From assembly GCA_030428785.1 (NCBI GenBank), contig JAUIEF010000014.1, positions 1 through 54,497 of the forward strand: a stretch of DNA of 54,497 nucleotides, given 5' to 3'. The notes under the pieces are model-generated. The model made no database searches. It was not told the DNA's origin and worked only from the letters and a program-made list of their open reading frames with translations. Position 1 is the first letter of the stretch; each line of letters starts with the position of its first letter. Below, one piece after another: positions 23,523-36,479 of the stretch. The position numbers and the translations under genes were made by a program. Source of the stretch: a bacterium. GTDB lineage: Bacteria; Planctomycetota; B15-G4.

Positions 23523-24335
23523 TCACGGCTCGACGACCAGCGGCCGCGCGCCCGCGCGGCGGGCCAGCTCGTCGAGGCACGCGCGCCCCGCCTCTCCCAG
23601 ATCGACCGTTCGCGCGTTCACGTAGAGTTCCACGTGCTGCCAGATCACGGGATCCGAGAGCTCCTGCGCGTGGCGACGCATGACGGGCAGCGCGGAGGGC
23701 GGGTCGGCGCGCGAGGCGGCGAGCGAGCGACGGAGCGCGTCGCAGAGCCGGTCGCGGACGTCCGCGTCGAGGTCGCGCCGGGCGAGGAGGCCGCCGAGCG
23801 GCACCGGGTGACCGGTCCACTCCTCCCAGCGCGCGCCGAGGTCCTCGCGCAAGACGAGTCCGAGGTCGGCATACGTGAAGCGCCCCTCGTGGATGCACAC
23901 GCCCGCGTCCGCCTCGCCCGCCGCGAGGGCCGGCATGATGCGGTCGAAGCGCACGTGCTCGACGCGTTCGACCTCCGGGTGCAGGCAGCGCATGAGGAGG
24001 GCGGCGGTCGTGCCGCGCCCCGGGCACAGGACACGCGCGTCGGCGAGCGGCCGCTCGGCGCGGTCGGCGCGCGCGAGGAGCACCGGACCGACGCCGTGCC
24101 CCAGCGCCGACCCGACGGGCAGCACCGAGTAGCGGTCGGCGAGGTCGAGCGCGGCCGCGAAGCTCGCCTTGGACACGTCGAGCCGGCCGGCGTGCAGCGC
24201 GTCGTTGAGCTCCTGGACGTCCGCGAGCTCGAAGCGGAGGTCGAGCCCGTCCGCCGCGACGCGCCCGTCGAGCAGCGGCGCGAAGAGGAAGGTGTCGTTG
24301 GGGCAGGTCGACAGGCCGACTGTGAGCGTCGTCAT
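23523..24335 (-). CDS. mqnD: 1,4-dihydroxy-6-naphthoate synthase MqnD
   Basis: MqnD cleaves cyclic dehypoxanthine futalosine to 1,4-dihydroxy-6-naphthoate in the futalosine pathway to menaquinone. The 270-residue length is normal. The N-terminal LTVGLSTCPNDTFLFAPLL, the DVSKASFAAAL segment, and AGVCIHEGRFTYADLGL with the active-site His are family hallmarks of this periplasmic-binding-protein-like fold. The ATG at 24335 overlaps the mqnB stop by four bases (ATGA). mqnA, mqnC and mqnE are not in the window. Confidence 0.93.
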   Translation of the reverse strand: MTTLTVGLSTCPNDTFLFAPLLDGRVAADGLDLRFELADVQELNDALHAGRLDVSKASFAAALDLADRYSVLPVGSALGHGVGPVLLARADRAERPLADARVLCPGRGTTAALLMRCLHPEVERVEHVRFDRIMPALAAGEADAGVCIHEGRFTYADLGLVLREDLGARWEEWTGHPVPLGGLLARRDLDADVRDRLCDALRRSLAASRADPPSALPVMRRHAQELSDPVIWQHVELYVNARTVDLGEAGRACLDELARRAGARPLVVEP

Positions 24336-24979
24336 GGGGCGACCTCCAGCAGCCGGGAGACGAGACGTCCGAGGCTCCCGAGCGACCCGGCGATGTCCCA
24401 GCGCGTCGTGTCACGGTCGCCCGCCCGGTTGCTCACCGCGCGCACGACGGACAGCGGCACGCCGGCCGCGCGACAGGCGAGCGCGACCGCGTAGCCCTCC
24501 ATCTCCTCGACGAGCACGTCGGGGCGACGCGCGAGGCGCGCGTCGGCCTCCTCGACGGAGGCGCTCGCGGCGGCCACCGTGCCCACCGCGCCCGCGACGG
24601 GCGGCGCGAGGCCGGCGGCGACATCCTCGCGGAGCCAGGCCGCGGGCACGTCGAGCGGGAGCGTCGTGGGCGGCACGTGCTCGCCGGGCGGCGCCAGGTC
24701 CGCCAGGGGGACGAAGCCCGCGCCGGCCCCCGCGCCGACGCCCTCGTCCACGACGGACTCCCCCACGACGAGGCCGCCGACCGGGGCCCGCGTCGCGTCG
24801 CGCGTGCCCGCGATCCCGACGAGCACGCAGCGCGACGGACGCAGCTCGTCGAGCGCGCGGCACGCGCCCACCGCCGCGAGCGTCGGTCCCATGCCGCAGC
24901 ACCGGACCTCCACCCCCGCGGGCACGGCGAGCCCCAGCCCGTCCCGCTCGCCGCGCGTCGGCACGAGCAGCAGCGTCAC
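24332..24979 (-). CDS. mqnB: futalosine hydrolase MqnB
   Basis: MqnB removes adenine or hypoxanthine from futalosine in the alternative menaquinone route. The 215-residue protein has the nucleoside-phosphorylase/MTAN fold: GMGPTLAAVGACRAL, CVLVGIAGTRD, and VEEMEGYAVALACRAAGVPLSVVRAVSNRAGDRD, where EMEG binds the ribose and the Asp in NRAGDRD binds the base. The start is a GTG at 24979 overlapping the stop of the gene before (GTGA). Being directly coupled to mqnD supports this over other MTAN-like enzymes. Confidence 0.92.
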   Translation of the reverse strand: MTLLLVPTRGERDGLGLAVPAGVEVRCCGMGPTLAAVGACRALDELRPSRCVLVGIAGTRDATRAPVGGLVVGESVVDEGVGAGAGAGFVPLADLAPPGEHVPPTTLPLDVPAAWLREDVAAGLAPPVAGAVGTVAAASASVEEADARLARRPDVLVEEMEGYAVALACRAAGVPLSVVRAVSNRAGDRDTTRWDIAGSLGSLGRLVSRLLEVAP

Positions 24980-25671
24980 CACGGTCCGGCGCTCCCCGAC
25001 GCCCGCTCGAGGAGGTCCTCGAAGCCCGGCCGGATGAGGCGGCCCCAGTCGCCGCGCGGGATGCGCAGGCACCACCGACGGTCGGCCTGGCCCGCGACGA
25101 CCTCCTCCTCGCGCGCGCCGAGCACCACGAGGGTCGTGCGCCGGCCCGCGGGGAAGCTCTCGAGCGCGGCGAGGAGCGGCTCGAGGTGGGAGGGCGCGGC
25201 GGCGGGCGGCAGGTCGGGGGGCAGCGCGACCCCGACGACGAAGCCGCGGCTGCCCGTCCGCCCCGCCGTGAAGCGCGCGGCGGCGGCCGTCGCCTCCCGG
25301 GCCCGCGCCGTCGGCTCTCCGCCCGGGAAGGCGTCGAGAACCACCGGCCAGACCGAGGCCGAGGGCGAGGCGCGGTCCACGGCCCCGCTCGCGAAGAGCG
25401 CGACGGCCTCGCCGCGGTCGCGCGCGGGCCGCACGTAGCCGGCCCCGAACGGGGCGAAGGGCTCCTCTCCACCCTCGATCCACTCGAGCGTCGCGCCGGC
25501 CCAGCGGACGCGGAGCGCGTCGAGCACGTCCGCCCCCCATCCGGGGCACTCGACGACGACGAGCCCGGGCACCGAGGTCGTCCCGAGCCGCTCCTCGAGG
25601 TGGCGCACGCTCAGGACCCCCACCAGGAGGATGAGCGCCATGGCGGCGAGGATGTGGGTGAGTCGGATCAC
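24976..25671 (-). CDS. membrane-anchored protein of unknown function
   Basis: This 231-residue protein has an N-terminal membrane helix (HILAAMALILLVGVLSV) and an external domain. The start of that domain (GLVVVECPGWGADVLDAL) and a later strand (RTTLVVLGAREEE) faintly recall the alkaline-phosphatase/sulfatase fold, but the metal-binding His and Asp motifs are missing. No family was recognised. Its stop overlaps the mqnB start, so it heads the mqnB-mqnD unit. That position may mean a role near the quinone pool, or may only be genome packing. Confidence 0.65.
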   Translation of the reverse strand: MIRLTHILAAMALILLVGVLSVRHLEERLGTTSVPGLVVVECPGWGADVLDALRVRWAGATLEWIEGGEEPFAPFGAGYVRPARDRGEAVALFASGAVDRASPSASVWPVVLDAFPGGEPTARAREATAAAARFTAGRTGSRGFVVGVALPPDLPPAAAPSHLEPLLAALESFPAGRRTTLVVLGAREEEVVAGQADRRWCLRIPRGDWGRLIRPGFEDLLERASGSAGPW

Positions 25672-25752
25672 GGGGAGCCGCGGAAGTTCACGGAAAACGT
25701 CGGGATTGGCCGGTTGACCGCTTCATGGAGACCTGATGGAATGAGCGGCTTT

Positions 25753-25758
25753 TATACT
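25753..25758 (+). promoter_or_regulatory. -10-like element upstream of fusA
   Basis: TATACT in a local A/T patch (GCTTTTATACTCC), 58 bases before the start codon. It matches the -10 consensus at five of six positions. No clear -35 was found. Confidence 0.4.
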
Positions 25759-25816
25759 CCCCCCGAAGAGTCTCACGCAGGCTCGTTCTCACTCCACGCC
25801 TCCCGGCGCACGTCCC

Positions 25817-27946
<2,130 letters not shown>

Positions 27947-27959
27947 CCGCCGCCCCCGG

Positions 27960-27991
27960 GGAGGGTCGACGCGCCCGACGCGCGGCCCTCC
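27960..27991. terminator. two-step hairpin between convergent fusA and kinase genes
   Basis: GGAGGG / CCCTCC outer arms enclose a CGCGC / GCGCG inner stem with a 5-base loop. It starts 14 bases after the fusA stop. The structure can form on both strands and suits both transcripts. Confidence 0.45.
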
Positions 27992-28024
27992 TCGGCGCGA
28001 TCTCCCTCGCCCCGCCGGCCGTCG

Positions 28025-29773
<1,749 letters not shown>

Positions 29774-29776
29774 GGA

Positions 29777-31045
29777 CTATCTCCGCACTTCGAAAGACGC
29801 GAGGAACTTGTCGTTGTCCCCGGTCTCGCGCACCTTCGCCATGAGCAGCTGCATGGCCTCCACAGGATGCATCTGACTCATGACCCGGCGCAACATCACG
29901 ACCTTCCGGTAGACCTCGGGAGGCAGCAGCAGCTCCTCCTTCCTTGTTCCGGATCGGTTGATGTCGATTGCGGGCCAGACCCGCCGTTCCGCCAGCTCGC
30001 GCGAGAGGACCAGCTCCATGTTGCCGGTCCCCTTGAACTCCTCGAAGATGACCTCGTCCATCCGGCTACCGGTCTCGATGAGCGCGGTGGCCAGGATCGT
30101 CAGCGAACCGCCACCCTCGACGTTGCGGGCCGCACCGAAGAAGGCCTTGGGCTTCTCCAGTGTCCGCGAATCGACGCCGCCCGACAGCGTGCGGCCCGAG
30201 TTCCGGACCGTGACGTTGTAGGCGCGGCCGAGGCGGGTCAGCGAGTCCATCACGATGACCACGTCCCGGCCCTGCTCGACGAGGCGCTTGGCGCGCTCGA
30301 TCGTGAGCTCCGTGACCCGCGTGTGCCGGTCGGCGGGCTCGTCGTTGGTCGAGGCGATGACCTCGCCGCGCACGTTGCGCCGGAAGTGGGTCGCCTCCTC
30401 CGGCCGCTCGTCCACGAGCAGGACGATGAGGTGCACGTCCGGGTACTCGTTGCTGATGCGGTTGGCGATCTGCTGGAGCAGGATCGTCTTGCCGGAGCGC
30501 GGCGGCGCGGTGATGAGCCCGCGCTGACCCCGACCGATGGGGGTGATGAGGTCCAGCACCCGCATGTTGTGGGGGGCGCCGTTGTCGCCCGGCTCGGGGA
30601 CCCCGCCCTCGAGCACGAAGCGCTCGGTGGGGTCGATCGAGGTGAGCTGCTTGAAGATGGGCATGGCCTGCGCCTCGGCGGGCGACATGCCGTTCACGGT
30701 CTGGAGATCGACGAGCGTCTGCCGGCCCTTGACGCGCTCGGACCAGCCCACGATCTCCTGACCGGGCCGGAGGTTCTCCGCGCGCGAGAGGGCGGCCGGC
30801 ACGTAGGCGTCGTCGTCCTCCGGGGTGAAGTTGTCGTCGATGCGTCGCAGCCAGCCCTGGCCGTCGGGGTTCAGCTCGAGGATGCCCGAGACCTCGACGC
30901 GGGGCTGTGGTCCGAAGGGGACGTCGTCACCCTTGCTCTGCTGCTGATGCTGATGTCCTCCGCCCCAGTTGCCGCCGCCCTTGCGGCCCTTGCCGCGGCG
31001 ACGGCGCGAACGCCGGGAGCGGGACTTGGTCTGTTCCTGACTCAT
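29777..31045 (-). CDS. rho: transcription termination factor Rho
   Basis: Rho is the hexameric RNA helicase that ends transcription of untranslated RNA. The 422-residue protein has the RNA-binding domain ([15 protein letters not shown]), Walker A APPRSGKT (180-187), the catalytic region [17 protein letters not shown], Walker [17 protein letters not shown], the R-loop GTGNMEL and secondary RNA-site residues. Instead of the usual N-terminal helical Rho_N domain it begins with about 45 residues rich in Arg, Lys, Gly, His and Gln. The ATG at 31045 has an AGAAGGAAG ribosome site. Strong termination dependence on Rho would fit the absence of T-runs after most hairpins here. Confidence 0.95.
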   Translation of the reverse strand: MSQEQTKSRSRRSRRRRGKGRKGGGNWGGGHQHQQQSKGDDVPFGPQPRVEVSGILELNPDGQGWLRRIDDNFTPEDDDAYVPAALSRAENLRPGQEIVGWSERVKGRQTLVDLQTVNGMSPAEAQAMPIFKQLTSIDPTERFVLEGGVPEPGDNGAPHNMRVLDLITPIGRGQRGLITAPPRSGKTILLQQIANRISNEYPDVHLIVLLVDERPEEATHFRRNVRGEVIASTNDEPADRHTRVTELTIERAKRLVEQGRDVVIVMDSLTRLGRAYNVTVRNSGRTLSGGVDSRTLEKPKAFFGAARNVEGGGSLTILATALIETGSRMDEVIFEEFKGTGNMELVLSRELAERRVWPAIDINRSGTRKEELLLPPEVYRKVVMLRRVMSQMHPVEAMQLLMAKVRETGDNDKFLASFEVRR

Positions 31046-31263
31046 ACGGTCTTCCTTCTGTGTCCGGCCTTTCGGGTTCCGGATCCTGCGATCGGGCCGC
31101 CGGGAGGCCGCCGGAAGCGGGAGATGGACGGCGTGCGCCGAGCGCGATCGCCTTGATTCCCGACCTCGTGCCAGAGCGTCGGGGCTCCTGTGTGGAATCG
31201 ACGTCCCTCGATCGTCCCGCCAGGCGGCCGAGGGGGGTCGCGGGACTCCGCGACATCGGGGGC

Positions 31264-31279
31264 GGCTCCCGCGGGAGCC
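31264..31279. repeat. perfect 16-bp palindrome in the rho leader region
   Basis: GGCTCCCGCGGGAGCC equals its own complement. It lies 219 bases before the rho start codon. As RNA it would form a stem with no loop, or it may be a protein-binding site. Confidence 0.5.
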
Positions 31280-31315
31280 ACCAGTCCTCTCAATCCACGA
31301 CGGCATTCTGACTTG

Positions 31316-31343
31316 GGATCCTGCGGATTGCCAAGCAGAATCC
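31316..31343 (+). repeat. imperfect inverted repeat just before the lipoprotein start
   Basis: GGATCCTGC / GCAGAATCC with a 10-base loop and one mismatch, ending 9 bases before the ATG at 31353. In the mRNA it would cover the ribosome site, which is otherwise weak. Confidence 0.35.
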
Positions 31344-31352
31344 TCGGGACCC

Positions 31353-32312
31353 ATGAATTCGAGACGCCTCCTCCCGGCCCTGTTCCCCGCCCTCCTGGCG
31401 GTCGCCCTCGGGGCCTGCGGGGGCCCGCCCGAGACCCCCACCTGGGACGCCCGGCTCCCCCCCGCGCTCTGCAGCCGGGCCGAGGAGCTGCTCGCCGACG
31501 GCAACCTGGACGGCGCCCGGGCCGCGGCGTCACGCGCCCTGGAGCACGCCCGCGCCGTGGGCGACCCGGCCTCGGAGGCCCGGGCCCGGCACGTCCTGGG
31601 CCTGCTGGACGGCTCCCAGGAGGAGCTCGGGGCGGCCCTGGCCCTCCTGGACAGCGTCCCCGACGACGACGCGCTCGCGGCCCAGCGCCTCGTGCTCGCC
31701 GAGCTCGCCCTGCGCAACGGCGCCCCGGAGTCGGCCCGGGCCCTCGTCGGGAGCGTCCTCGAGCGGACCGGGGACTGGGAGGAGCCCGTGCCGCGGGCCC
31801 GCGTCGAGGCCTGGGCCAGCCACCTCATGGCGGTGATCCTGCGGGACGACGGCCGGCGCGACGAGGCCTACAAGCGCGAGCGCTGGGCCTCGCTCCAGCT
31901 CACCGTCCTCCCGAACGCCGAGGCGCTGGCGCTCAAGCGCTCCGTGGCCCAGGCGCTCGGCGACGACCTCGCGGCGCGCGCCGAGTTCGACGAGGCCTAC
32001 CGCGAGCACGCGAAGGCCGCCGCGCTGGCCGCCGAGCTCGAGGACCGCGAGGCGCTGCTGCACGCGTCGCGCTGCGTCGGCCGCGACCTCGTCCTCATGG
32101 ACCGCCTGGGCGACGCCGTGCTCCACTTCGGTCGGACGCTCGACGTCGCACGCGAGCTCGACGACTGGGACGTCGTCGAGGACGTCGCGCTCGAGGCGCT
32201 GCACTGGCTCGACCGGCGCGGGGAACCGTGGGACAGCCGGTACCGGCGCGTGTTCCGCGACACCCTGGACGAGGTCACCGCGCGGCGGCGTTCCACGCCC
32301 GCGGGCGGATGA
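31353..32312 (+). CDS. TPR-like lipoprotein
   Basis: This 319-residue protein starts with a lipoprotein signal (LLAVALGAC, lipidated Cys at ~22). The mature part is all-helical with TPR-like helix pairs ([64 protein letters not shown]). It is probably attached to a membrane leaflet and holds protein partners. No specific function is visible. It ends 31 bases before the CoA-transferase genes and may share their promoter. Confidence 0.72.
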   Translation: MNSRRLLPALFPALLAVALGACGGPPETPTWDARLPPALCSRAEELLADGNLDGARAAASRALEHARAVGDPASEARARHVLGLLDGSQEELGAALALLDSVPDDDALAAQRLVLAELALRNGAPESARALVGSVLERTGDWEEPVPRARVEAWASHLMAVILRDDGRRDEAYKRERWASLQLTVLPNAEALALKRSVAQALGDDLAARAEFDEAYREHAKAAALAAELEDREALLHASRCVGRDLVLMDRLGDAVLHFGRTLDVARELDDWDVVEDVALEALHWLDRRGEPWDSRYRRVFRDTLDEVTARRRSTPAGG

Positions 32313-32343
32313 GTACGCTGGCGATCCGTCCACGGAGGACCCC

Positions 32344-33096
32344 ATGACCCAGGTGTACTCATCGCCGGACCTGGCCGTCGCCGACATCACCGACGGCGCG
32401 ACGATCCTCGCCGGCGGCTTCGGCCTGTGCGGCATCCCGGAGAACCTCATCGCGGCGCTCGTGCGGCGCGGCGTGAAGGGACTCACGGTCGTCTCGAACA
32501 ACGCGGGCGTCGACGACTTCGGCCTCGGGCTGCTGCTCCAGACGCGGCAGATCGCGAAGATGATCTCCACCTACGTCGGCGAGAACGACACCTTCGAGCG
32601 CCAGTTCCTCACCGGCGAGCTCGAGGTGGAGCTCGTGCCGCAGGGCACCTTCGCCGAGCGCATCCGCGCGGGCGGCGCGGGCATCCCCGCCTTCTACACG
32701 CCCACCGGCTACGGCACGCAGATCGCCGAGGGCGGCCTGCCCGTGCTGCACGACGCCGAGGGCAAGGTCGCGAAGACGAGCGCCCCGAAGGAGACGCGCG
32801 AGTTCGACGGCAAGCCGTACGTGCTCGAGCGCGCGATCACGGGCGACTTCGCGCTCGTGAAGGCCTGGAAGGCGGACGAGTCGGGCAACCTCGTGTTCCG
32901 CAAGACGGCCCGCAACTTCAACCCGATGATGGCGACGGCCGCGCGCGTCACCGTCGCGGAGGTCGAGGAGATCGTCCCGACGGGCAGCCTCGACCCCGAC
33001 GAGATCCACACGCCGGGCCTCTTCGTGCAGCGGCTCGTGAAGGGCGAGGCCTACGAGAAGCGGATCGAGCAGCGCACGGTCCGTCAGCGCGCCTGA
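32344..33096 (+). CDS. scoA: 3-oxoacid CoA-transferase subunit A
   Basis: This 250-residue alpha subunit of a family I CoA-transferase would, with subunit B, move CoA from succinyl-CoA to acetoacetate or another 3-oxo acid. Family motifs are [16 protein letters not shown] (GGFG glycine loop), [15 protein letters not shown] and [22 protein letters not shown] ribosome site precedes the ATG. The closest functional alternatives are butyrate/acetate and 3-oxoadipate (PcaI) transferases; the sequence resembles the succinyl-CoA:acetoacetate group most. Confidence 0.88.
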   Translation: MTQVYSSPDLAVADITDGATILAGGFGLCGIPENLIAALVRRGVKGLTVVSNNAGVDDFGLGLLLQTRQIAKMISTYVGENDTFERQFLTGELEVELVPQGTFAERIRAGGAGIPAFYTPTGYGTQIAEGGLPVLHDAEGKVAKTSAPKETREFDGKPYVLERAITGDFALVKAWKADESGNLVFRKTARNFNPMMATAARVTVAEVEEIVPTGSLDPDEIHTPGLFVQRLVKGEAYEKRIEQRTVRQRA

Positions 33097-33115
33097 GCCG
33101 ACCGGGAGACGAACC

Positions 33116-33772
33116 ATGCTGGACCGCAACGGAATCATCGCCCGCGCCGCGCAGGAGCTCCGCGACGGGCAGTACGTCAACCTCGGCATCGGCATGCCGA
33201 CGCTCATCGCGAACGTCATCCCCGACGGCATGACGATCACGCTGCAGAGCGAGAACGGCATGCTCGGCATCGGACCGTTCCCGTACGAGGACGAGGTCGA
33301 CCCCGACCTCATCAACGCGGGCAAGCAGACGATCAGCGAGATCCCCGGCTGCAGCTACTTCTCGAGCGCCGACTCCTTCGCGATGATCCGCGGCGGGCAC
33401 ATCGACCAGTGCTTCCTGGGCGCCATGCAGGTGAGCCGGGACGGCGACCTCGCCAACTGGATGATCCCCGGCAAGATGGTCAAGGGCATGGGCGGCGCGA
33501 TGGACCTCGTCGCCGGCGCGCGCCGCGTCGTCGTGACCATGGAGCACTGCAACCGGAAGGGCGAGCCCAAGATCCTCGAGCAGTGCGCGCTGCCGCTCAC
33601 GGGCGTGCGCGTCGTCGACCGCATCATCACCGACCTCTGCGTGCTCGACGTGAAGCCCGAGGGCGGGCTCGTGCTCGTCGAGGTGGCGCCCGGCGAGACG
33701 CCGGAGACCGTGCAGGAGAAGACCGGCTGCGCGGTCGAGGTGCCGGACGGCGTGCCGGAGATGGCCGTCTGA
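33116..33772 (+). CDS. scoB: 3-oxoacid CoA-transferase subunit B
   Basis: This 218-residue beta subunit carries the catalytic glutamate in the SENG motif ([14 protein letters not shown]), which forms the glutamyl-CoA intermediate. [12 protein letters not shown] and [18 protein letters not shown] are further family blocks. It lies 19 bases after scoA with a GGGAGA ribosome site. The pair feeds ketone bodies or 3-oxo acids into central metabolism; benzoate degradation by Box enzymes reaches a CoA ester directly and does not need it. Confidence 0.9.
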   Translation: MLDRNGIIARAAQELRDGQYVNLGIGMPTLIANVIPDGMTITLQSENGMLGIGPFPYEDEVDPDLINAGKQTISEIPGCSYFSSADSFAMIRGGHIDQCFLGAMQVSRDGDLANWMIPGKMVKGMGGAMDLVAGARRVVVTMEHCNRKGEPKILEQCALPLTGVRVVDRIITDLCVLDVKPEGGLVLVEVAPGETPETVQEKTGCAVEVPDGVPEMAV

Positions 33773-33826
33773 CGACGGCGCTCGCGGTCCGCCGGACGCG
33801 GACCGGTCCCGTCACGGATCGACGGA

Positions 33827-33844
33827 GCGCTCTCCTCGGAGCGC
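33827..33844. terminator. hairpin between convergent scoB and rpmB
   Basis: GCGCTC / GAGCGC, 6 bp with a 6-base loop, in the 111-base convergent gap. Together with 33860-33878 it may end both transcripts. Confidence 0.35.
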
Positions 33845-33859
33845 GGAGCCGGCGTCGGA

Positions 33860-33878
33860 CGCGGGCGCGCGGCCCGCG
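33860..33878 (-). terminator. hairpin 5 bases after the rpmB stop
   Basis: CGCGGGC / GCCCGCG, 7 bp with a 5-base loop. No T-run follows. Confidence 0.4.
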
Positions 33879-33883
33879 CGACG

Positions 33884-34135
33884 TCAGGCGGCGGGCGCCT
33901 TCTTCTTGAGGCCCTTGTTCACCTTGCCCGACTTGATGCAGCGCGTGCAGACGCGCACCCGCTGCATGCGACCGTCCACGAACGCGCGGACGTTCTGGAT
34001 GTTCGGCTTGAAGCGACGGCGCGTGACGCCGGTCGTCTTGAGACCGATACCGCCCTTGGGCTTGGCAAGACCGCGACGGGCGATCGAGTTGCCGACCTGG
34101 ACGCGCTTTCCACAGAACTGGCAGACGCGGCTCAT
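33884..34135 (-). CDS. rpmB: 50S ribosomal protein L28
   Basis: This 83-residue protein matches L28: SRVCQFCGKRVQVGN at the start, TTGVTRRRFKPNIQNVRAFVDG in the middle and RVCTRCIKSGKV near the end. The pairs CQFC and CTRC make it the zinc-binding (C+) form. I place the start at the ATG at 34135; the open frame upstream is GC-rich noise. L33, which often adjoins L28, is not present. Confidence 0.93.
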   Translation of the reverse strand: MSRVCQFCGKRVQVGNSIARRGLAKPKGGIGLKTTGVTRRRFKPNIQNVRAFVDGRMQRVRVCTRCIKSGKVNKGLKKKAPAA

Positions 34136-34235
34136 GGTTCCAAGGACTCGCTGCGAGGGGTGAGGCGCGGCTCCGGGTCCCCGGAGCCGAGGGCTGCCTC
34201 CCGGAGACGGGTTCCCCGGGGGCGAAAGGGCCCCG

Positions 34236-34263
34236 ACTATACGGATCGCCCCCGAGGCCACAA
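34236..34263 (-). promoter_or_regulatory. promoter of rpmB
   Basis: Read leftward, TTGTGG (34263-34258) and TATAGT (34241-34236) are 16 bases apart. The -10 matches five of six consensus bases and lies about 100 bases before the start codon in an otherwise GC-rich spacer. Confidence 0.5.
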
Positions 34264-34265
34264 GA

Positions 34266-34285
34266 CCCCGGGGCGCTCCCCGGGG
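34266..34285 (-). terminator. strong hairpin after lptG
   Basis: CCCCGGGG twice around CGCT, an 8-bp G/C-only stem with a 4-base loop, 50 bases past the lptG stop and just before the rpmB promoter. It would close the seven-gene unit from purA to lptG. Confidence 0.5.
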
Positions 34286-34335
34286 ACGCCGGCCCGGCCC
34301 GCCCGAGCCCGGACGCCTCCCGGCGGGCCCCGGCC

Positions 34336-35406
34336 CTACGTCTCCAGGGAGTCGAAGAGCACCGTCGCGAGGCTCCCCGCGATGATGACCGGCAGCCAGG
34401 CCGCCAGGACCGGCTGGACGACCCCTCGGCTCCCGAAGTCGCGCAGGAAGGCGTCCAGCATGAGGAACCCGAGGCACATGAGGATCGCCACTCCCAGCCC
34501 CCGGATCCGCCGCGAGGCGTCGAGCCTCACGACGAACGGCATCGCGAGGAGCACGAGCAGCAGCACGGAGAGCGGGAAGGTCACGTGGTAGTGCCGGAGC
34601 AGGCGGTACCGCCGGGAGCGCGGGTACCGGTCCGCCAGGCCCAGCACCTCCTCGTAGGAGAGGTCGAACGGCAGCCGGGACTCGGCGAGCAGGTCCTCCG
34701 GCCGGATGTCCGTCGGCACGAAGTAGACCTCGTCCTCGACGGGCCGGTCGCGGTCCTCGTGCCGCACCTCCGACCGCCCCTCCTCGAGCCGCCAGCCGCC
34801 CTCCGGCTCCCACGCCGCGTTCGCGCCCGTGATGTGCACGTCGCGGCCCAGCTCGTCGCGGAAGCTCACGTTGAGCCGGCCCACGCGCTGCGTCGACACG
34901 TTGTAGTCGAAGGCCGAGAACAGCCGGCCGTCGGCGTCGCGCATGCGGATCGACTCCACGAGCCGTTCCTTGCCCTTCTCGAGCAGGCTCCAGCGGAGGT
35001 CGTCGCGCTCGAGCGCCACGGCCGGCGCCGCGACCTCCTGCACCCACACGAGCCCGCCGAGGAACACGAGCGTCAGCGCGAGGATCGGCAGCACGACGCG
35101 CAGCGCGCTGCGCCCGGTGAGGATCATCGCCATGAACTCGTTGTGCCGCTGCAGGCGGAGCAGCGTGACGATGGCCGCCATGACCATGACGAACGGCGCG
35201 ACCTGCACGAAGATCGCCGGGAGCTGGAGCGCGTACATGTGCGCGACGTCCAGCGTGCCGAGGTCCGCCTCCTCGAGGCCGCGGAGCAGGTCGTCGAAGT
35301 GCGCGAAGAGGTCGTAGACGCCGTAGAGCCCGACGAAGAACACGGCGCTCACGAACCACGACGAGAGGAAGTGCCGCGCGACGTAGCGGTCGAGGCGCGA
35401 GATCAT
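34336..35406 (-). CDS. lptG: LPS export permease LptG-like (YjgP/YjgQ family)
   Basis: This 356-residue inner-membrane protein has the LptF/G layout: three N-terminal helices (to ~125), a periplasmic beta-jellyroll-like domain (~130-260), and three C-terminal helices (~270-350). YDLFAHFDDLL and LRLQRHNEFMAMILTGRSALRVVLPIL, with a coupling-helix-like stretch that contacts the LptB ATPase, are characteristic. It would form the transport path with LptF for moving lipopolysaccharide out of the membrane. The ATG at 35406 overlaps the lptF stop. Which of the two is F or G is by gene order only. Confidence 0.85.
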   Translation of the reverse strand: MISRLDRYVARHFLSSWFVSAVFFVGLYGVYDLFAHFDDLLRGLEEADLGTLDVAHMYALQLPAIFVQVAPFVMVMAAIVTLLRLQRHNEFMAMILTGRSALRVVLPILALTLVFLGGLVWVQEVAAPAVALERDDLRWSLLEKGKERLVESIRMRDADGRLFSAFDYNVSTQRVGRLNVSFRDELGRDVHITGANAAWEPEGGWRLEEGRSEVRHEDRDRPVEDEVYFVPTDIRPEDLLAESRLPFDLSYEEVLGLADRYPRSRRYRLLRHYHVTFPLSVLLLVLLAMPFVVRLDASRRIRGLGVAILMCLGFLMLDAFLRDFGSRGVVQPVLAAWLPVIIAGSLATVLFDSLET

Positions 35407-36479
35407 CGGCCGGGGCCCCTCCGCGCGAGGACCAGGCTCGCCGCGAGGAGCAGGGCGTGGCCGATCCAGGCGGCCGCCGCGGGCGGGACGGTGCCGCTCG
35501 ACGCGAGCGCGCTGCTCACCTTGACCGACGGGTAGTAGAGGAAGAGCGCCAGCAGGAACGCGACGAGGAAGGCGCCGACGCGGTCCGAGCGCCGGAAGCG
35601 GAGCGCCACCGGGTAGCCGAGCAGCACGAACAGGAAGCACGCCGTCGCGGAGGACGTCCGCATGGCGACCTCGGCCTCGACGTTGCGCCGCTTGTAGATG
35701 CCGCGCTTGCCGGGCGGCCGCTCGAGCCACGCGAGGAGCTGCGTCGTCGTGAGCGACTCGACGTTCAGGTCGCCGAACTCGCGCGGCAGGGCGCGCACGA
35801 TCTCCGTCCCCTCGTCCTTGCCGTCGAGACCCTCGCCCTTGACCGTGCGGAACCGTCCCAGCCGCAGCACGAGGAGGTCGCGCTCCCGGTCGACGAACAT
35901 GCGCGCCGTCTCCGCGACGATCTCCTGCACGACGAAGCCCTCCGTGTCGGTCCACTGGAGGCGCAGGTCGTGCAGCACGCCCTGCTCGTCGATGACCGGC
36001 GGGTCGATCGTCAGCCCCGGCACGAGCTCCTCGGGCTCACCCGACGCGAGCTTCTGCGCGATGAGCGCGCCCGGGTCGACGCTCTTCGTGATGCGCCGCT
36101 TCGCGCGCTCGGCGAACGGGCGGCCGTCGTCCATCGCGACGAGCATGAGCACCGACATGAGCGCGCCGAACACGAGGCCCGGCGTGAGCACGTGGAACGG
36201 GTGCACGCCGCTCGCGCGCAAGGTGTCGACCTCGTTGTCCGCGGCGGCGCGGCCGTAGGTGAGCACCACCGCCACGAGCACCGCGATGGGCATGACGATG
36301 TTCACCGTGACGCCCAGGAACATGGGCACGGTCCTCGCGAACACCGCCAGCGAGATCCCGTCGATGCTGCTCACGACCTGCACGCTCGTGATGAGCAGCA
36401 GGATGAGCATGAGCAGGAACACGGTGGTCACCGCGTTGCCCATGAGCTCCAGGAAGAGCCGGCGCTGGAAGAGCATCAT
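35403..36479 (-). CDS. lptF: LPS export permease LptF-like (YjgP/YjgQ family)
   Basis: This 358-residue protein has the same six-helix plus periplasmic domain plan. YGRAAADNEVDTLRASGVHPFHVLTPGLVFG is the conserved loop that docks on LptB. MRTSSATACFLFVLLGYPVALRF starts the second helix set. It overlaps lptG by four bases downstream and the ybeY stop by four bases upstream. No lptB, lptA or lptC lies in the window. Confidence 0.85.
   Translation of the reverse strand: MMLFQRRLFLELMGNAVTTVFLLMLILLLITSVQVVSSIDGISLAVFARTVPMFLGVTVNIVMPIAVLVAVVLTYGRAAADNEVDTLRASGVHPFHVLTPGLVFGALMSVLMLVAMDDGRPFAERAKRRITKSVDPGALIAQKLASGEPEELVPGLTIDPPVIDEQGVLHDLRLQWTDTEGFVVQEIVAETARMFVDRERDLLVLRLGRFRTVKGEGLDGKDEGTEIVRALPREFGDLNVESLTTTQLLAWLERPPGKRGIYKRRNVEAEVAMRTSSATACFLFVLLGYPVALRFRRSDRVGAFLVAFLLALFLYYPSVKVSSALASSGTVPPAAAAWIGHALLLAASLVLARRGPGR

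Larger units (their letters stand above)
31046..31352. promoter_or_regulatory. 307-base divergent spacer between rho and the TPR-like lipoprotein gene
   Basis: This holds the leaders of two divergent genes and no plausible ORF. No convincing -35/-10 pair was found on either strand. Two palindromic elements, listed separately, are the only structure seen. A leader-based control of rho, as in enterobacteria, is possible but not shown. Confidence 0.5.

Noticed and set aside
23523..24979. Phosphate- or nucleoside-scavenging role for the MqnD/MqnB pair
   Set aside because: Both have specific futalosine-pathway signatures and are translationally coupled.
31046..31352. Small RNA or riboswitch in the rho spacer
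   Set aside because: Only simple palindromes are visible; no known riboswitch core or independent promoter was recognised.
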